Source: VRUE01 sp033856275
GTDB taxonomy: Bacteria; Actinomycetota; Thermoleophilia; Solirubrobacterales; 70-9
Assembly: GCA_033856275.1 (NCBI GenBank)
Contig: JAWVFJ010000013.1
Span: 27,568-91,567, forward strand
DNA: 64,000 nucleotides
Direction of reading: 5' to 3'
Shown one piece after another: positions 15,897 through 24,329 of the stretch; position 1 is the first letter of the stretch, and every line of letters begins with the position of its first letter. Made by a program: the position numbers and the translations under genes. The notes under the pieces are model-generated. The model saw nothing but the letters and a program-made list of their open reading frames with translations, ran no database searches and was not told where the DNA came from.

Positions 15897-15999
15897 CTAG
15901 GGCTGTCTGAGCAAGCAGATCAAGGACGCGGGGAGCTGAAGCGTGCTCTGCACGTGAGCGATTGAGGACGCCGATATGAGCTTGCCCAGGCAGCCCTAG
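15897..15999. repeat. 103-bp element bounded by 20-bp imperfect inverted repeats
   Basis: Left arm 15897-15916 and right arm 15980-15999 pair over 20 bases with two mismatches and begin/end with CTAG. The centre contains GCGTGC-TCT-GCACGT. It fills the intercistronic gap between two minus-strand genes and includes the stop codon of the upstream one. It could be a MITE-like insertion or a transcribed structure acting as terminator or leader. Confidence 0.6.
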
Positions 16000-16625
16000 A
16001 CCAGGGCGGGCTCTGCGGCGCCACAAACTCCAAGGATCTCAGCGCGGGCGCGGTCAAACTCTTCGTCGGCCATCACCGGGGTGCCCTCGAAGGGAAGTTC
16101 GCGGTCGACCTCGACCCAGGAGCGGCAGCCGTGGTACTCCTCACGCACCCGCACCGTTACCGGACGGGGGATGCGGTGGACTCGCAGCAGCAGCACGTGC
16201 AGCGGATGGCGACGCTTCCAGTTGAGCCGCTTCTCCGCGTAGTCGGGAGTCCAGACGTAATAAGGAGAAAGTCCGTCGACGACGCGCGGGTCGTTGACCG
16301 TGATGTGGTCGGTGACCTCGGCCCAGGCGCGCAGGCGCACCCGCTCGGGCTGCGAGATGCCGCCGTCCTGGAGCAGAGCGCGCGCGGGCGGTTCCTCGTC
16401 GGGCCAGACGCCCTCCTCGAGGGCACGACCCAGCTCGGGGTGATGCGACTCGCGCACCAGGTTGTTCTGCTGGTGATCGAAGGTTGGGTAAAGAAAGAAG
16501 CGCTCGTGGTCGAGCTCGAAGTGCTTGTTCTCCTCGCGAATCCCGCCCTTACGCAAGGTAAGCAGCTGCTCGCCCTCGGCGAGCGCACGGACCGTTACGG
16601 CCCATTCCTTGAAAGCGATCGGCAT
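15996..16625 (-). CDS. DUF1802 family protein
   Basis: 209 residues, soluble. Matches DUF1802 by its start (IAFKEWAVTVRALAEGEQLLTLRKGGI) and by the block around FFLYPTFDHQQNNLV. Genes of this family have no established function. Start ATG at 16623-16625. The TAG stop lies inside the right arm of the 103-bp inverted-repeat element. Confidence 0.75.
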   Translation of the reverse strand: MPIAFKEWAVTVRALAEGEQLLTLRKGGIREENKHFELDHERFFLYPTFDHQQNNLVRESHHPELGRALEEGVWPDEEPPARALLQDGGISQPERVRLRAWAEVTDHITVNDPRVVDGLSPYYVWTPDYAEKRLNWKRRHPLHVLLLRVHRIPRPVTVRVREEYHGCRSWVEVDRELPFEGTPVMADEEFDRARAEILGVCGAAEPALV

Positions 16626-16750
16626 TTGAAGTCGTACCTAGAGAAAGGTGGTTTGAAACGTTGACTGGGGAGGGCCACTCGGACCCCGTCCAGGTGAGAA
16701 CCCCGCCCGGATCGCGCATTTTAGACGAGCCCGGCTGGATTGCAAAATTT

Positions 16751-16764
16751 GTGATGAAGATCAC
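16751..16764 (-). terminator. Weak hairpin at the 3' end of hyuB
   Basis: On the minus strand GTGAT-CTTC-ATCAC is followed by AAATTTTG. The stem is only five base pairs and overlaps the hyuB stop codon, so this is a weak candidate intrinsic terminator. Confidence 0.3.
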
Positions 16765-18263
16765 TGACGAGAATGCCCTCCGCCGCCAGGGGTTTCGATG
16801 CGGAGGGAGTCGCCGGGAGCGAGTTTGCCTTCGCACTTGCTGGGCAGGGAATCGCCGTTATGAAGGTTGCGCCCCGGGGCGCCGTCCTCACCGCCCTCGC
16901 GACCGCGCGGAGCATGGCGGCGGCGCTCGGTAATCAACGAATATCCCATCGCGGCGAGCGCTTCGATCTCGCGAATGAGCCCATCGCCGCCATTGTGCCC
17001 GCCACTGCCACCACTGCCTTGCCGTAGCGAGAGCTCTCGGACGCGCAGGGGGAATTCGCTCTCCAATGCCTCCACCGGAGTGTTGAGCGTGTTCGACATC
17101 GCCACGTGGATCGCGCTGGGGCCGTCCGCGTCCGGGCAGGCGCCCTGCCCACCGCCGAGCGTCTCGTAGTAGGTGAACGAGTCGTTGGCGAGGGTCAGGT
17201 TGTTCATCGTCCCTTGGCCCTGGGCGGGAACCGGCCGGGCCCCGCCAAGGGCGGCGATGACGAGGTCGGCGACCCGGCTCGACGTCTCGACGTTGCCGGC
17301 GGCGACCGCCGCCGGAGGGCGGGCGTTGAGAATGCATCCCACGGGGGCCAGCACCTCGATCGGCCGGTAGGCGCCGGCCGAAGGGGGCGCGTCGGGATCG
17401 GTCAGGACCCGCACGGCGAAAAAAGCAGCCGACTTGGTCACGGAGAGGGGGCAGTTGAGGTTGCCGTCCACCTCGGGGTCGCTGCCGGCGAAGTCGAGGC
17501 TGAGCTCTTCGCCGCGAATCGTCGCCTCCACACAAAGGTGCACGTCGGCGGCCTCGCCGTTTGCATCGTTCTCGAGCAGGTCCTCGGCCCTGTAGCTGCC
17601 GTCGGGAAGGGCGCCGAGGGCGTGCCGGGTGCGTCGCTCCGCGTAGGAGAGGATCTCCACCATGCCGGCGCGGAGCTGCTCGCGGCCATGCCGCTCGGCG
17701 AGCTCGCCGAGGCGCTGTGCGCCAACCCGGTTTGCCGCCTGCTGAGCGCGCAGATCGGCGAGCCGCTGCTGCGGGAAGCGCATCTGCGAGGCGAGCTCTC
17801 GCAGCGCCGTCGCATCGGCGCGGGTCGGCGGAATCACGACGCCCTCCTCTTCGAGTCGCTTCGAGGAGGAGGGCATGCTTCCCGGCGTCGGTCCACCGAC
17901 GTCGGCATGGTGCGCGCGGCAAGCGGCGAAGCCGAGCAACTCCCGATTGGCGAAGACTGGGGAGATCAGGGTGATGTCGGGCAGGTGCGTCCCGCCCCTG
18001 TAAGGGTCGTTGAGGATCCACGACTCTCCTGGCCGCTGCTCGAGGTCGAGCACGGCGGCTACCGCGTCTGGCATCGAACCGAGGTGGACCGGGATGTGCT
18101 CGGCCTGCATGACCAGCTCGCCGCTGGGATCGAAGAGAGCGGTCGAGCAGTCGTGGCGCTCCTTGATGTTGGCCGAGTAGGCGGAGCGGATCAGGGCGGC
18201 GCCCATCTCCTCGCAGGCGGCGTGCAGGCCGCCGATCATCACCTGCAGCGTTACCGGATCCAT
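16761..18263 (-). CDS. hyuB: Hydantoinase B / 5-oxoprolinase beta-type subunit (HyuB)
   Basis: 500 residues. Typical HyuB start MDPVTLQVMIGGLHAACEEM and conserved blocks HDCSTALFDPSGELV, NDPYRGGTHLPD and, at the C-terminus, GGSGGHNGGDGLIREIE. With HyuA it forms the ATP-dependent N-methylhydantoinase/oxoprolinase complex that opens cyclic amides; the exact substrate cannot be inferred. Start ATG at 18261-18263 chosen because it fits the family; it overlaps the hyuA stop by 13 nt, indicating coupled translation. An in-frame start at 18308 would add 15 residues. Confidence 0.88.
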   Translation of the reverse strand: MDPVTLQVMIGGLHAACEEMGAALIRSAYSANIKERHDCSTALFDPSGELVMQAEHIPVHLGSMPDAVAAVLDLEQRPGESWILNDPYRGGTHLPDITLISPVFANRELLGFAACRAHHADVGGPTPGSMPSSSKRLEEEGVVIPPTRADATALRELASQMRFPQQRLADLRAQQAANRVGAQRLGELAERHGREQLRAGMVEILSYAERRTRHALGALPDGSYRAEDLLENDANGEAADVHLCVEATIRGEELSLDFAGSDPEVDGNLNCPLSVTKSAAFFAVRVLTDPDAPPSAGAYRPIEVLAPVGCILNARPPAAVAAGNVETSSRVADLVIAALGGARPVPAQGQGTMNNLTLANDSFTYYETLGGGQGACPDADGPSAIHVAMSNTLNTPVEALESEFPLRVRELSLRQGSGGSGGHNGGDGLIREIEALAAMGYSLITERRRHAPRGREGGEDGAPGRNLHNGDSLPSKCEGKLAPGDSLRIETPGGGGHSRQ

Positions 18264-20290
18264 CGCGACCCCGGGGTGCAACGTTTTGTAGGGGTATTTG
18301 AACTGCAACGCGTTGCACCGCCAGCGCGGGCGTGGATCGTTCCGGCTTCATCTACCTCGACATCCCAGCCGGGCGGGATGACCAAGGTCGTCTCGGGGAG
18401 CTCGAAGACGGTCGGTCCTCGGGCGCGAGTCCCCGCCGCGGGCTCACCGCGAAGCACCGGGGTATCGATCCATTCGCCGCTGAAGCGCACGCGGCGTGAA
18501 CTCTCCGCCAGCTGTCCCGTCGCTGCGGCGGACGGTCGAGGCCTGGCGCCGGGGGTGACCATCGCGAGCCGGATGTGGACGAGCACGACCTCGGCCTCGG
18601 GGTCGCGGTGACCGTAGAGCTGTTCGTGCGCGTCGGCGAAGCGTTCGGCCAGGTCGGCTGGATCGGGATGGGTGGAGCCGCTGACCGAAAGCTCGAAGGC
18701 CTGACCGGCATAGCGCATCTCGTAGACGACTTCAGGCTCTGCGCCATCGGCACCGCCCAGTGCACCAATCAGCTTCTCGACCTCGGCGGCGACCCGCTCA
18801 GCCGTGAACGCATCGCCCGACAACATCACCGTGCGGGTCGTGTCGCGGCGGCGATCGGAGGCGCAGAGGCCGAGGGCGGAAAGGACGCCGCCGGCACGCG
18901 GGCAGAGAATGCGCTCGACGTCGAGCTCCTCGGCGATCGCCGCGGCGTGCATCGGTCCGGCCCCGCCGAAGGGCAGCAGGGCGAAGCCGCGAGGGTCGAT
19001 GCCGCGCTCGACCGTGACGACGCGCAGGGCCCGGACCATCTCCTGATTGGCGATCCGCACGATGCCCTCGGCCGTCTCGAGCTCGCCGATGCCCAGCGCC
19101 GCGGCCAGCGAGCCGATCGCCATTTCCGCGGCCTCTGGGTCCAGCGGCACGCCGCCGGCCAACTCGGAGTTGGCCGCGAGCCGGCCGAGCAGCAGGTTGG
19201 CGTCGGTAACCGTGGGCTCGGTGCCACCGCGGCCGTAGCAAGCGGGACCCGGCGCGGCGCCAGCCGAGCGCGGCCCGACCCGCAGCGCCCCGCCACTGTC
19301 ACGCCAACCGATCGATCCGCCGCCCGCGCCGACCGTGTGGACGTCCACCATCGGCAGCTGGATCACACGGCCGCCGATCGTGCGCGAGTCGGTGCGCTTC
19401 ACCTCTCCCTGCTCGACTACACAGACATCGCAGGACGTCCCGCCCATGTCGAATCCAAGCGCGTTTTCCTCGCTGGCGATTCCGGCAATCAGGCTGGCCC
19501 CGACGGCGCCGCCGGCGGGGCCGGAGAGCACGCTCCAGGCACCCGTCCGCGAGGCCTCCTCGGCGCTCGCGACCCCGCCGGAGGACTGCATGACCAGTGG
19601 CGCGGGCAGGCCGGCGCTCTCCGCTGCTTCGCTTAGGCGCCCAAGGTAGTGGCCCAGCAGCGGCGAGAGATAGGCGTCGATCGCGGTCGTCGAGCAGCGC
19701 TCGTACTCGCGCAAGCGGGGCAGCACGTCGGCGGAGGCGGAAACGTGGACGGCGGGGAGTTCCCTGCGCAGATGCGCGGCGATGTGCTGCTCGTGGCTGG
19801 GATCGACGTAGGAGAAGAGCAGGCAGATGGCGACCGCATCGGCGCCGCAATCCCGCACGAGCTCGGCAAGGCGAGCTGGCTCGTCCTCTCCAAGCGGTTC
19901 GACGACACCCTCCGGCCCAATTCGCTCGCGCGCCTCGAAGCGCAGTTCCGGCCCGATCAGCGGGGTCGGCTTCGGCTCGCAGAGCCGGTAGAGCCGGGGG
20001 CGATCCTGGCGGGCGATCTCCAGCACATCGGCGAAGCCGCGCGTGGCGATCAGCGCCGTGCGGGCGCCGCGTTCCTCGAGCAGTGCGTTGGTGCCGACCG
20101 TCATCCCGTGGGCGAAGACCTCGACCTCGGCGGCGGTTGCGCCGGCCCGCTGCAGGACGGCCTGGACGGCGTCGATCACACCCCGCGACTGGTCGTCTGG
20201 GGTGGTCGGCAGCTTTGCCGTGTGAAGGTTTTCGCCGTCGAAGAGGACGGCGTCGGTGAAGGTCCCGCCTACGTCGACACCAAGCAGCAC
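18251..20290 (-). CDS. hyuA: Hydantoinase A / 5-oxoprolinase alpha-type subunit (HyuA)
   Basis: 679 residues, ASKHA-fold ATPase subunit. N-terminal phosphate loop MLLGVDVGGTFTDAVLF, then FAHGMTVGTNALLEERGA, QSSGGVASAEEA and GFDMGGTSCDVCV, all hallmarks of HyuA. GTG start at 20288-20290, 14 nt after nadB. The C-terminus beyond EAGTIHARAGG is unusual: the last 19 residues are largely encoded by a 45-bp palindromic element (18275-18319) that also occurs at 54992-55036. Confidence 0.9.
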   Translation of the reverse strand: MLLGVDVGGTFTDAVLFDGENLHTAKLPTTPDDQSRGVIDAVQAVLQRAGATAAEVEVFAHGMTVGTNALLEERGARTALIATRGFADVLEIARQDRPRLYRLCEPKPTPLIGPELRFEARERIGPEGVVEPLGEDEPARLAELVRDCGADAVAICLLFSYVDPSHEQHIAAHLRRELPAVHVSASADVLPRLREYERCSTTAIDAYLSPLLGHYLGRLSEAAESAGLPAPLVMQSSGGVASAEEASRTGAWSVLSGPAGGAVGASLIAGIASEENALGFDMGGTSCDVCVVEQGEVKRTDSRTIGGRVIQLPMVDVHTVGAGGGSIGWRDSGGALRVGPRSAGAAPGPACYGRGGTEPTVTDANLLLGRLAANSELAGGVPLDPEAAEMAIGSLAAALGIGELETAEGIVRIANQEMVRALRVVTVERGIDPRGFALLPFGGAGPMHAAAIAEELDVERILCPRAGGVLSALGLCASDRRRDTTRTVMLSGDAFTAERVAAEVEKLIGALGGADGAEPEVVYEMRYAGQAFELSVSGSTHPDPADLAERFADAHEQLYGHRDPEAEVVLVHIRLAMVTPGARPRPSAAATGQLAESSRRVRFSGEWIDTPVLRGEPAAGTRARGPTVFELPETTLVIPPGWDVEVDEAGTIHARAGGATRCSSNTPTKRCTPGSRWIR
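18275..18319. repeat. 45-bp inverted-repeat element, copy 1 (in frame in hyuA 3' end)
   Basis: Begins GGTGCAACG and ends CGTTGCACC (9-bp perfect arms), total 45 bp, the same length and arms as 54992-55036, while most of the centre differs. The right half also contains the 14-bp palindrome TGCAACGCGTTGCA (18304-18317). Its length is a multiple of three, and hyuA reads through it. Confidence 0.6.
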
Positions 20291-20304
20291 GACCCGACGC
20301 TAGC

Positions 20305-21750
20305 TCAGCGCCAGCTTTCACGGCGCAGCACGCCGTTTGAGGCGAGCACGAAGTGGACGCCGTCGAGCTCGGGGTCGAGGCCGGGAAAGTCGCTGCGCAG
20401 GTGCCCGCCCCGCGACTCTCGCCGCTTCAGCGCCGACCTTGCGATTGCGCCGGCAAGCGGATAGGGATCGGCGAGCAACTCGCGCAACCGCTCGGGACTG
20501 CGCTTGGGGCCGGCCAGCATCCAGACCGCCTCGCGGGTCGTCTCGCTTGGCGGTTTAAAACGCCACTCGCCCGGCTCGGGCGGGGAAGCGATGCCGTTTT
20601 CCCCAAGCGCCGCTCGTCCCGCACGGGTCCCGAAGACGAAGCACTCGCTGAGCGAGTTGGAGGCGAGCCTGTTCGCCCCGTGCAGCCCGGTGCAGGAGCA
20701 CTCGCCGACGGCGAAGAGGCCCGCCAGCGAGGAGCGCCCTTCGAGGTCGACCGCGATGCCGCCCATCGTGTAGTGCGCGGCGGGTGCAACTGGCACTGGC
20801 TCGGCGCCGGGATCGAGGCCGGCCTCGCGCAGGGAGGCGAAGACGTTGGGGAAGCGCTTTGGCTCTAGGCCACGCAAGTCGAGGCTGACCGCGTCCGTCC
20901 CGTCGGCCTGGAGTCGGTCGAGGATTGCTGCCGTGACCGCGTCGCGTGGCGCCAGCTCATCGGTGAAGCGGCGACCGGAGGCGTCCAGGAGTGTGGCTCC
21001 CTCCCCCCGTACCGCCTCGGTGATCAGCAATCCGTCGAAGCGCGTGCCGGGCAGATACAAGGCGGTCGGGTGAAATTGGCAGAACTCGAGATCGGCGAGA
21101 TCCGCTCCTGCCGTCGCCGCCATTGTCGGCCCGGCGCCGATCGCGCCCCACGGGTTCGACGTTCGCCGCCACAGGGCCGCCGCGCCGCCGGTGGCGAGCA
21201 CCGTTGCGGCGGCGGCTATCCGCCCGTCCTCTGTAAGCACTCCGTGGCAGCGATCTCCATCGCTCCACAGTGCCGTCATCGAGGCGCGCTCGCGGACCGC
21301 GATTCCTCGCTCGGCAGCAACCATCGCGGCAAGCTTGGAGGTGATCTCGTGGCCCGTCGCGCTGCCCCCCGAGTGAACGATGCGGCGGCGGGTATGTCCG
21401 CCCTCGAGGCCAAGCGAGAGCTCGCCGTCTGGATCTAAGTCGAATGCAACCCCTCGCGAGCGCAGCTCCTGTACGGCGGCTGGCGCCTCTTCGACCAGGG
21501 TCTGCACGGCAGAGGGTCGGCAGAGCCCACGCCCGGCGGCAAGCGTGTCAGCTGCGTGCTGCTCCGGCGAATCGCCGGGCTCGAGTGCCGCTGCCAGCCC
21601 GCCCTGCGCCCAGTAGCTGGCGCTCTGGGAGAGTGGCGTGCGGGAGACGAGGCAGGCCTGACCTCCGTGCTCAGCCGCTTGCAGTGCCGTCCATAGGCCG
21701 GCCGCGCCGCCGCCAACGACGACGACGTCGAACTCCGCGTTGGGAGCTAT
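20305..21750 (-). CDS. nadB: L-aspartate oxidase (NadB), no canonical start codon visible
   Basis: About 481 residues. The FAD-binding motif FDVVVVGGGAAGLW at the N-terminus and GLHGANRLASNSLSECFVFG near the middle identify NadB, which oxidises aspartate to iminoaspartate for NAD synthesis. The frame is open upstream only to a TGA within the preceding gene, and no ATG, GTG or TTG occurs before the FAD motif; the first is a GTG at 21507, which would delete the nucleotide-binding fold. The best candidate is ATA at 21748-21750, overlapping the TAG of the upstream gene with GAGAGG 11 nt before it. nadA and nadC are not nearby. Confidence 0.82.
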   Translation of the reverse strand: MAPNAEFDVVVVGGGAAGLWTALQAAEHGGQACLVSRTPLSQSASYWAQGGLAAALEPGDSPEQHAADTLAAGRGLCRPSAVQTLVEEAPAAVQELRSRGVAFDLDPDGELSLGLEGGHTRRRIVHSGGSATGHEITSKLAAMVAAERGIAVRERASMTALWSDGDRCHGVLTEDGRIAAAATVLATGGAAALWRRTSNPWGAIGAGPTMAATAGADLADLEFCQFHPTALYLPGTRFDGLLITEAVRGEGATLLDASGRRFTDELAPRDAVTAAILDRLQADGTDAVSLDLRGLEPKRFPNVFASLREAGLDPGAEPVPVAPAAHYTMGGIAVDLEGRSSLAGLFAVGECSCTGLHGANRLASNSLSECFVFGTRAGRAALGENGIASPPEPGEWRFKPPSETTREAVWMLAGPKRSPERLRELLADPYPLAGAIARSALKRRESRGGHLRSDFPGLDPELDGVHFVLASNGVLRRESWR

Positions 21751-22166
21751 CGCTGCCCGGCCTCTCGGCGGATCGAATCGACCTGACCGCGCAACCAGGC
21801 CGCCGCGGCCTCACGGGCCCGGGCCCGCTCGTCGCCGATCGCGCCCTCCACCTCGGCGGCGCGCCTCTCGGCGTCCGCAATCCGTTTCTCCGCTGTTTCG
21901 GCCTGTGCTTCTATCTCGGCAAGGCGGCCCTCCGCCTCGGCGACGACGCGGTCCTTCGCTTCGCGCTCGCGGCGCAACTCCTCAGCGTGGGCGGCGTGCA
22001 GCTGCTCCAGCGCCTCGGAGGCGCGGGCACGTTCGTTCTCCAGGTCCGCCTCGAGCGCCTCGATCTCGGCCGCGACACGCTTCTCGGCGGTGCTGGCGGC
22101 TGCCGCGGCCTCCTCGAGACGGCGCTTGGCCATCTCGACCTGGGCGCTTAGGTCCTCGCCACTCAC
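21747..22166 (-). CDS. Coiled-coil protein of unknown function
   Basis: 139 residues, almost entirely charged heptad helix (rich in Glu, Arg, Ala) from about residue 5 to 130, without signal peptide or membrane segment. Start ATG at 22164-22166. It ends in a TAG that overlaps the probable ATA start of nadB, so the two are coupled. No family recognised. Confidence 0.6.
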   Translation of the reverse strand: MSGEDLSAQVEMAKRRLEEAAAAASTAEKRVAAEIEALEADLENERARASEALEQLHAAHAEELRREREAKDRVVAEAEGRLAEIEAQAETAEKRIADAERRAAEVEGAIGDERARAREAAAAWLRGQVDSIRREAGQR

Positions 22167-22178
22167 GGGCTCAATCTA

Positions 22179-23120
22179 TTACGCGCTGGCGAGGATGGCG
22201 CGGTAGGCCTCGAGCGTGCGCCCTGCCATCCGGGCCGCGGAGAGTGTGGCGGCGCGCCTGACACCTTTGACCCGAGGGTCGGCAGAATCGAGCAGGGGCT
22301 CAGCGGCGGCGCGCCACCTCCCCAGCTCAAACGGCGCGCAGAGCGTGCCCCCGATCCCGCCCAGCGCGTAGGGAGCAACTCCGACCGGCGTCGAGAGGAC
22401 GGGCACGTCGCAGGCGAGCGCCTCGAGGGCGGTGAGCCCGAAACCCTCGTAGTCGGAGGTGACGAGGACCGCCTGGGCGGCATTGATCCACAGTGGCATC
22501 TGGTCCGGATCGATGGCGCCGCCGGTGATCAGGTCCGCCCGGCAGGCGGCGGCAAGTTCGGCGGCCCGGTCGTAGCGCTTCTCGGAGCGATTGGGATTGG
22601 CCGGGAAGAGCAGGTAGCGACCCGCGGGATCGAGTCCGAGCTGCCGGCGCGCCTGCTCCCGCGAATACGGCTGGAAGCGGCGCAGGTCGGGACCGCAGGG
22701 CAGCACCGCGGAACCGGGTACGGGAGGCAGCCCCGGACGTTCGTCTTCCGGCTCGAAAAGCGCCCGCGAGACGGCGGCGACGAGGTCGATGCGCCAGGCC
22801 AGCCGCCGCGAGAGGGGCCCGACGAGCCAGTGCCGCACGTCGGTTCCGTGAAAGCTGACCAGCAGCGGCTGCGCGCCGGCCAGGCGGGCACACCAACCGG
22901 CGAGGCCGTAGTGAGCGTGAACAAGGTCGAACGACCCTTCCTGCAGCAGACGCCGCAATCGCCGCGTCGCTGGGAGGTACTCACCCCTGCCGGGCGGAAA
23001 TTCAAAGCGAGTCACCTCCACTCCCTGGCTTTCGAGCTCATCGATCTGATCGCGAACCCAGCGACCGCGCTGGGGCGCATTGGCATCGGGCATGAAGTTG
23101 GTGACGACCAGGACGCGCAT
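22179..23120 (-). CDS. GT4-family glycosyltransferase
   Basis: 313 residues, GT-B fold. N-terminal MRVLVVTNFMPDANAP, then FDLVHAHYGLAG and VSFHGTDVR; C-terminal donor-site motif TSDYEGFGLTALEALACDVPV with the two conserved glutamates spaced E-x7-E. Cytoplasmic transfer of a nucleotide-activated sugar to lipid or glycan is expected; the substrates are unknown. Start at ATG 23118-23120, since the fold begins there. Confidence 0.85.
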   Translation of the reverse strand: MRVLVVTNFMPDANAPQRGRWVRDQIDELESQGVEVTRFEFPPGRGEYLPATRRLRRLLQEGSFDLVHAHYGLAGWCARLAGAQPLLVSFHGTDVRHWLVGPLSRRLAWRIDLVAAVSRALFEPEDERPGLPPVPGSAVLPCGPDLRRFQPYSREQARRQLGLDPAGRYLLFPANPNRSEKRYDRAAELAAACRADLITGGAIDPDQMPLWINAAQAVLVTSDYEGFGLTALEALACDVPVLSTPVGVAPYALGGIGGTLCAPFELGRWRAAAEPLLDSADPRVKGVRRAATLSAARMAGRTLEAYRAILASA

Positions 23121-23181
23121 GCGGCTTGAGCGTATCCGTGGCAACGGGTGCCGAGCGAGCGAACGCCGCAGGCGGCCAATT

Positions 23182-23199
23182 CGTTACTGACTCGTAACG
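23182..23199. promoter_or_regulatory. Inverted repeat upstream of pilin gene
   Basis: CGTTAC-TGACTC-GTAACG, 6-bp perfect arms, in the 146-bp divergent gap between the GT4 gene and the pilin-like gene. Suited to a dimeric regulator; a TAGATC -10-like sequence follows about ten bases downstream. Confidence 0.4.
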
Positions 23200-23266
23200 C
23201 TGCGGTCTAGATCGGTGCGGTGGACCAGCTGAGCATTGGCCTCCAATCCAGCGAAAGGAGACCTCG

Positions 23267-23515
23267 ATGCTTTACGCGGCAATGGGCTACGTCCATGCGT
23301 TCATCGATCGGCGGGTGCGACAGATTCGCGCTCTCGCCGGCGGAGAGCAGGGCCAGGGAACGGTCGAGTATGTCGGCTTGATCCTGCTCGTCTCGCTTCT
23401 GATGGTGGGAATGGTCGCGGCGATGAAGGGGTTCAACGGCAAGCAGGGCACAGAGTTGGCCGACGTGATCGTCAACAAGATCAAGGAGGCCGTCGACAAG
23501 GTGGCGTTCAAATGA
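23267..23515 (+). CDS. Flp/TadE-like type IVb pilin-like protein
   Basis: 82 residues. A positively charged N-terminus is followed by GEQGQGTVEYVGLILLVSLLMVG, the class III signal/prepilin-type layout (G before a hydrophobic helix with Glu at +5). AAAGGAG lies just upstream of ATG 23267. No prepilin peptidase or Tad secretion genes are in the window, so it is a solitary pilin subunit that must use machinery encoded elsewhere. Confidence 0.75.
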   Translation: MLYAAMGYVHAFIDRRVRQIRALAGGEQGQGTVEYVGLILLVSLLMVGMVAAMKGFNGKQGTELADVIVNKIKEAVDKVAFK

Positions 23516-23643
23516 ATGCTGTGGAGGGGCGGCCCGAGCGGGTCGCCCCAGTGCCCGCGGCGGTCTTGGGTCGCATGGTCGATCCGGTGCAGGTCCCGAT
23601 TGGACCGATTCCGTCCGGAATGGATCGTAAGCTGTATTACAGC

Positions 23644-23880
23644 ATGAGGCACAGGACGCAGCTATACCTGGATGAGGGCCAGTATCGCTGGCTGAAGCAA
23701 CGCGCGGGCGATGCGGGAAGCATCGCCGCGGTTGTGCGTGAGCTGATCGACTCCGAGCGCGCTCGTGGGGTCGATCAATCCGCCGATCCTCTCTTGAGCT
23801 ACCTCGTCGACGAGGCGCCAGGCAAGGGCCGTGAGGGAACCAGCGTTAGCAGTCTCGACCGTGACCTCTACGGGCCATGA
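23644..23880 (+). CDS. VapB-type ribbon-helix-helix antitoxin
   Basis: 78 residues. Begins MRHRTQLYLDEGQYRWLKQRA, a CopG/RHH beta-strand and helix, then a linker that should wrap the toxin. Start ATG at 23644 because the RHH strand begins there; a longer open frame upstream lacks recognisable sequence. The sequence TGTATTAC ends four nt before the ATG, so the message may be leaderless. The stop overlaps the vapC start (ATGA). Confidence 0.78.
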   Translation: MRHRTQLYLDEGQYRWLKQRAGDAGSIAAVVRELIDSERARGVDQSADPLLSYLVDEAPGKGREGTSVSSLDRDLYGP

Positions 23881-24287
23881 AGTCGGTATTCATCGATACA
23901 AGCGCTTTTGTCGCGCTACGTAATTCCTCAGAGGCCGAGCACGAACGGGCGCGGTCGGCCCTGGCCGGATTGATCTCGACCGGCGTCGCACTCTTCACTT
24001 CGAACTACGTCTTCGCGGAGACCTACACCGCCCTGATGGTTCGGGTGGGTCGCGCCGAGGCGATCGAGTGGGGCCGGCGCTTCCGCGACGGCGGCGCGAT
24101 CGACCTCGTTCACCTTGACCGGACCACCGAGGAAAAAGCCTGGGAGATTCTCGAGCGGCATGACGACAAGCGCTGGAGCTATGTCGACGCGACTTCGTTT
24201 GCGCTGATAGAGCGGGACGGCGGCGGCGAGGCGTTTGCCTTTGATGCTCACTTCGCCCAACGCGGTCTACAAGTAGTACCGAAATGA
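23877..24287 (+). CDS. vapC: VapC-type PIN-domain ribonuclease toxin
   Basis: 136 residues. The PIN acidic residues are all visible: D7 in FIDTSAFVAL, E48 in VFAETYTAL, D104 in SYVDATSFAL and D123 in FAFDAHF. An intact active toxin is expected, cutting tRNA or rRNA when VapB is lost. Overlaps vapB by four bases. The cassette sits between the pilin gene and rph. Confidence 0.88.
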   Translation: MKSVFIDTSAFVALRNSSEAEHERARSALAGLISTGVALFTSNYVFAETYTALMVRVGRAEAIEWGRRFRDGGAIDLVHLDRTTEEKAWEILERHDDKRWSYVDATSFALIERDGGGEAFAFDAHFAQRGLQVVPK

Positions 24288-24293
24288 TTTTTA

Positions 24294-24323
24294 TTGACTG
24301 ATCGGGGAGTACCAGCCTATGCT
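24294..24323 (+). promoter_or_regulatory. Sigma-70-type promoter downstream of vapC
   Basis: -35 TTGACT at 24294-24299, 18-nt spacer, -10 TATGCT at 24318-24323. Predicted transcription start about 24330, about 145 nt before the rph ATG, with a strong hairpin (24396-24425) in the leader. Confidence 0.55.
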
Positions 24324-24329
24324 CTCGCC

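Noticed and set aside
16888..18351. 487-codon open frame overlapping hyuB
   Set aside because: Arg/Pro/Ala-rich translation of the hyuB region in another frame; hyuB itself has clear family motifs.
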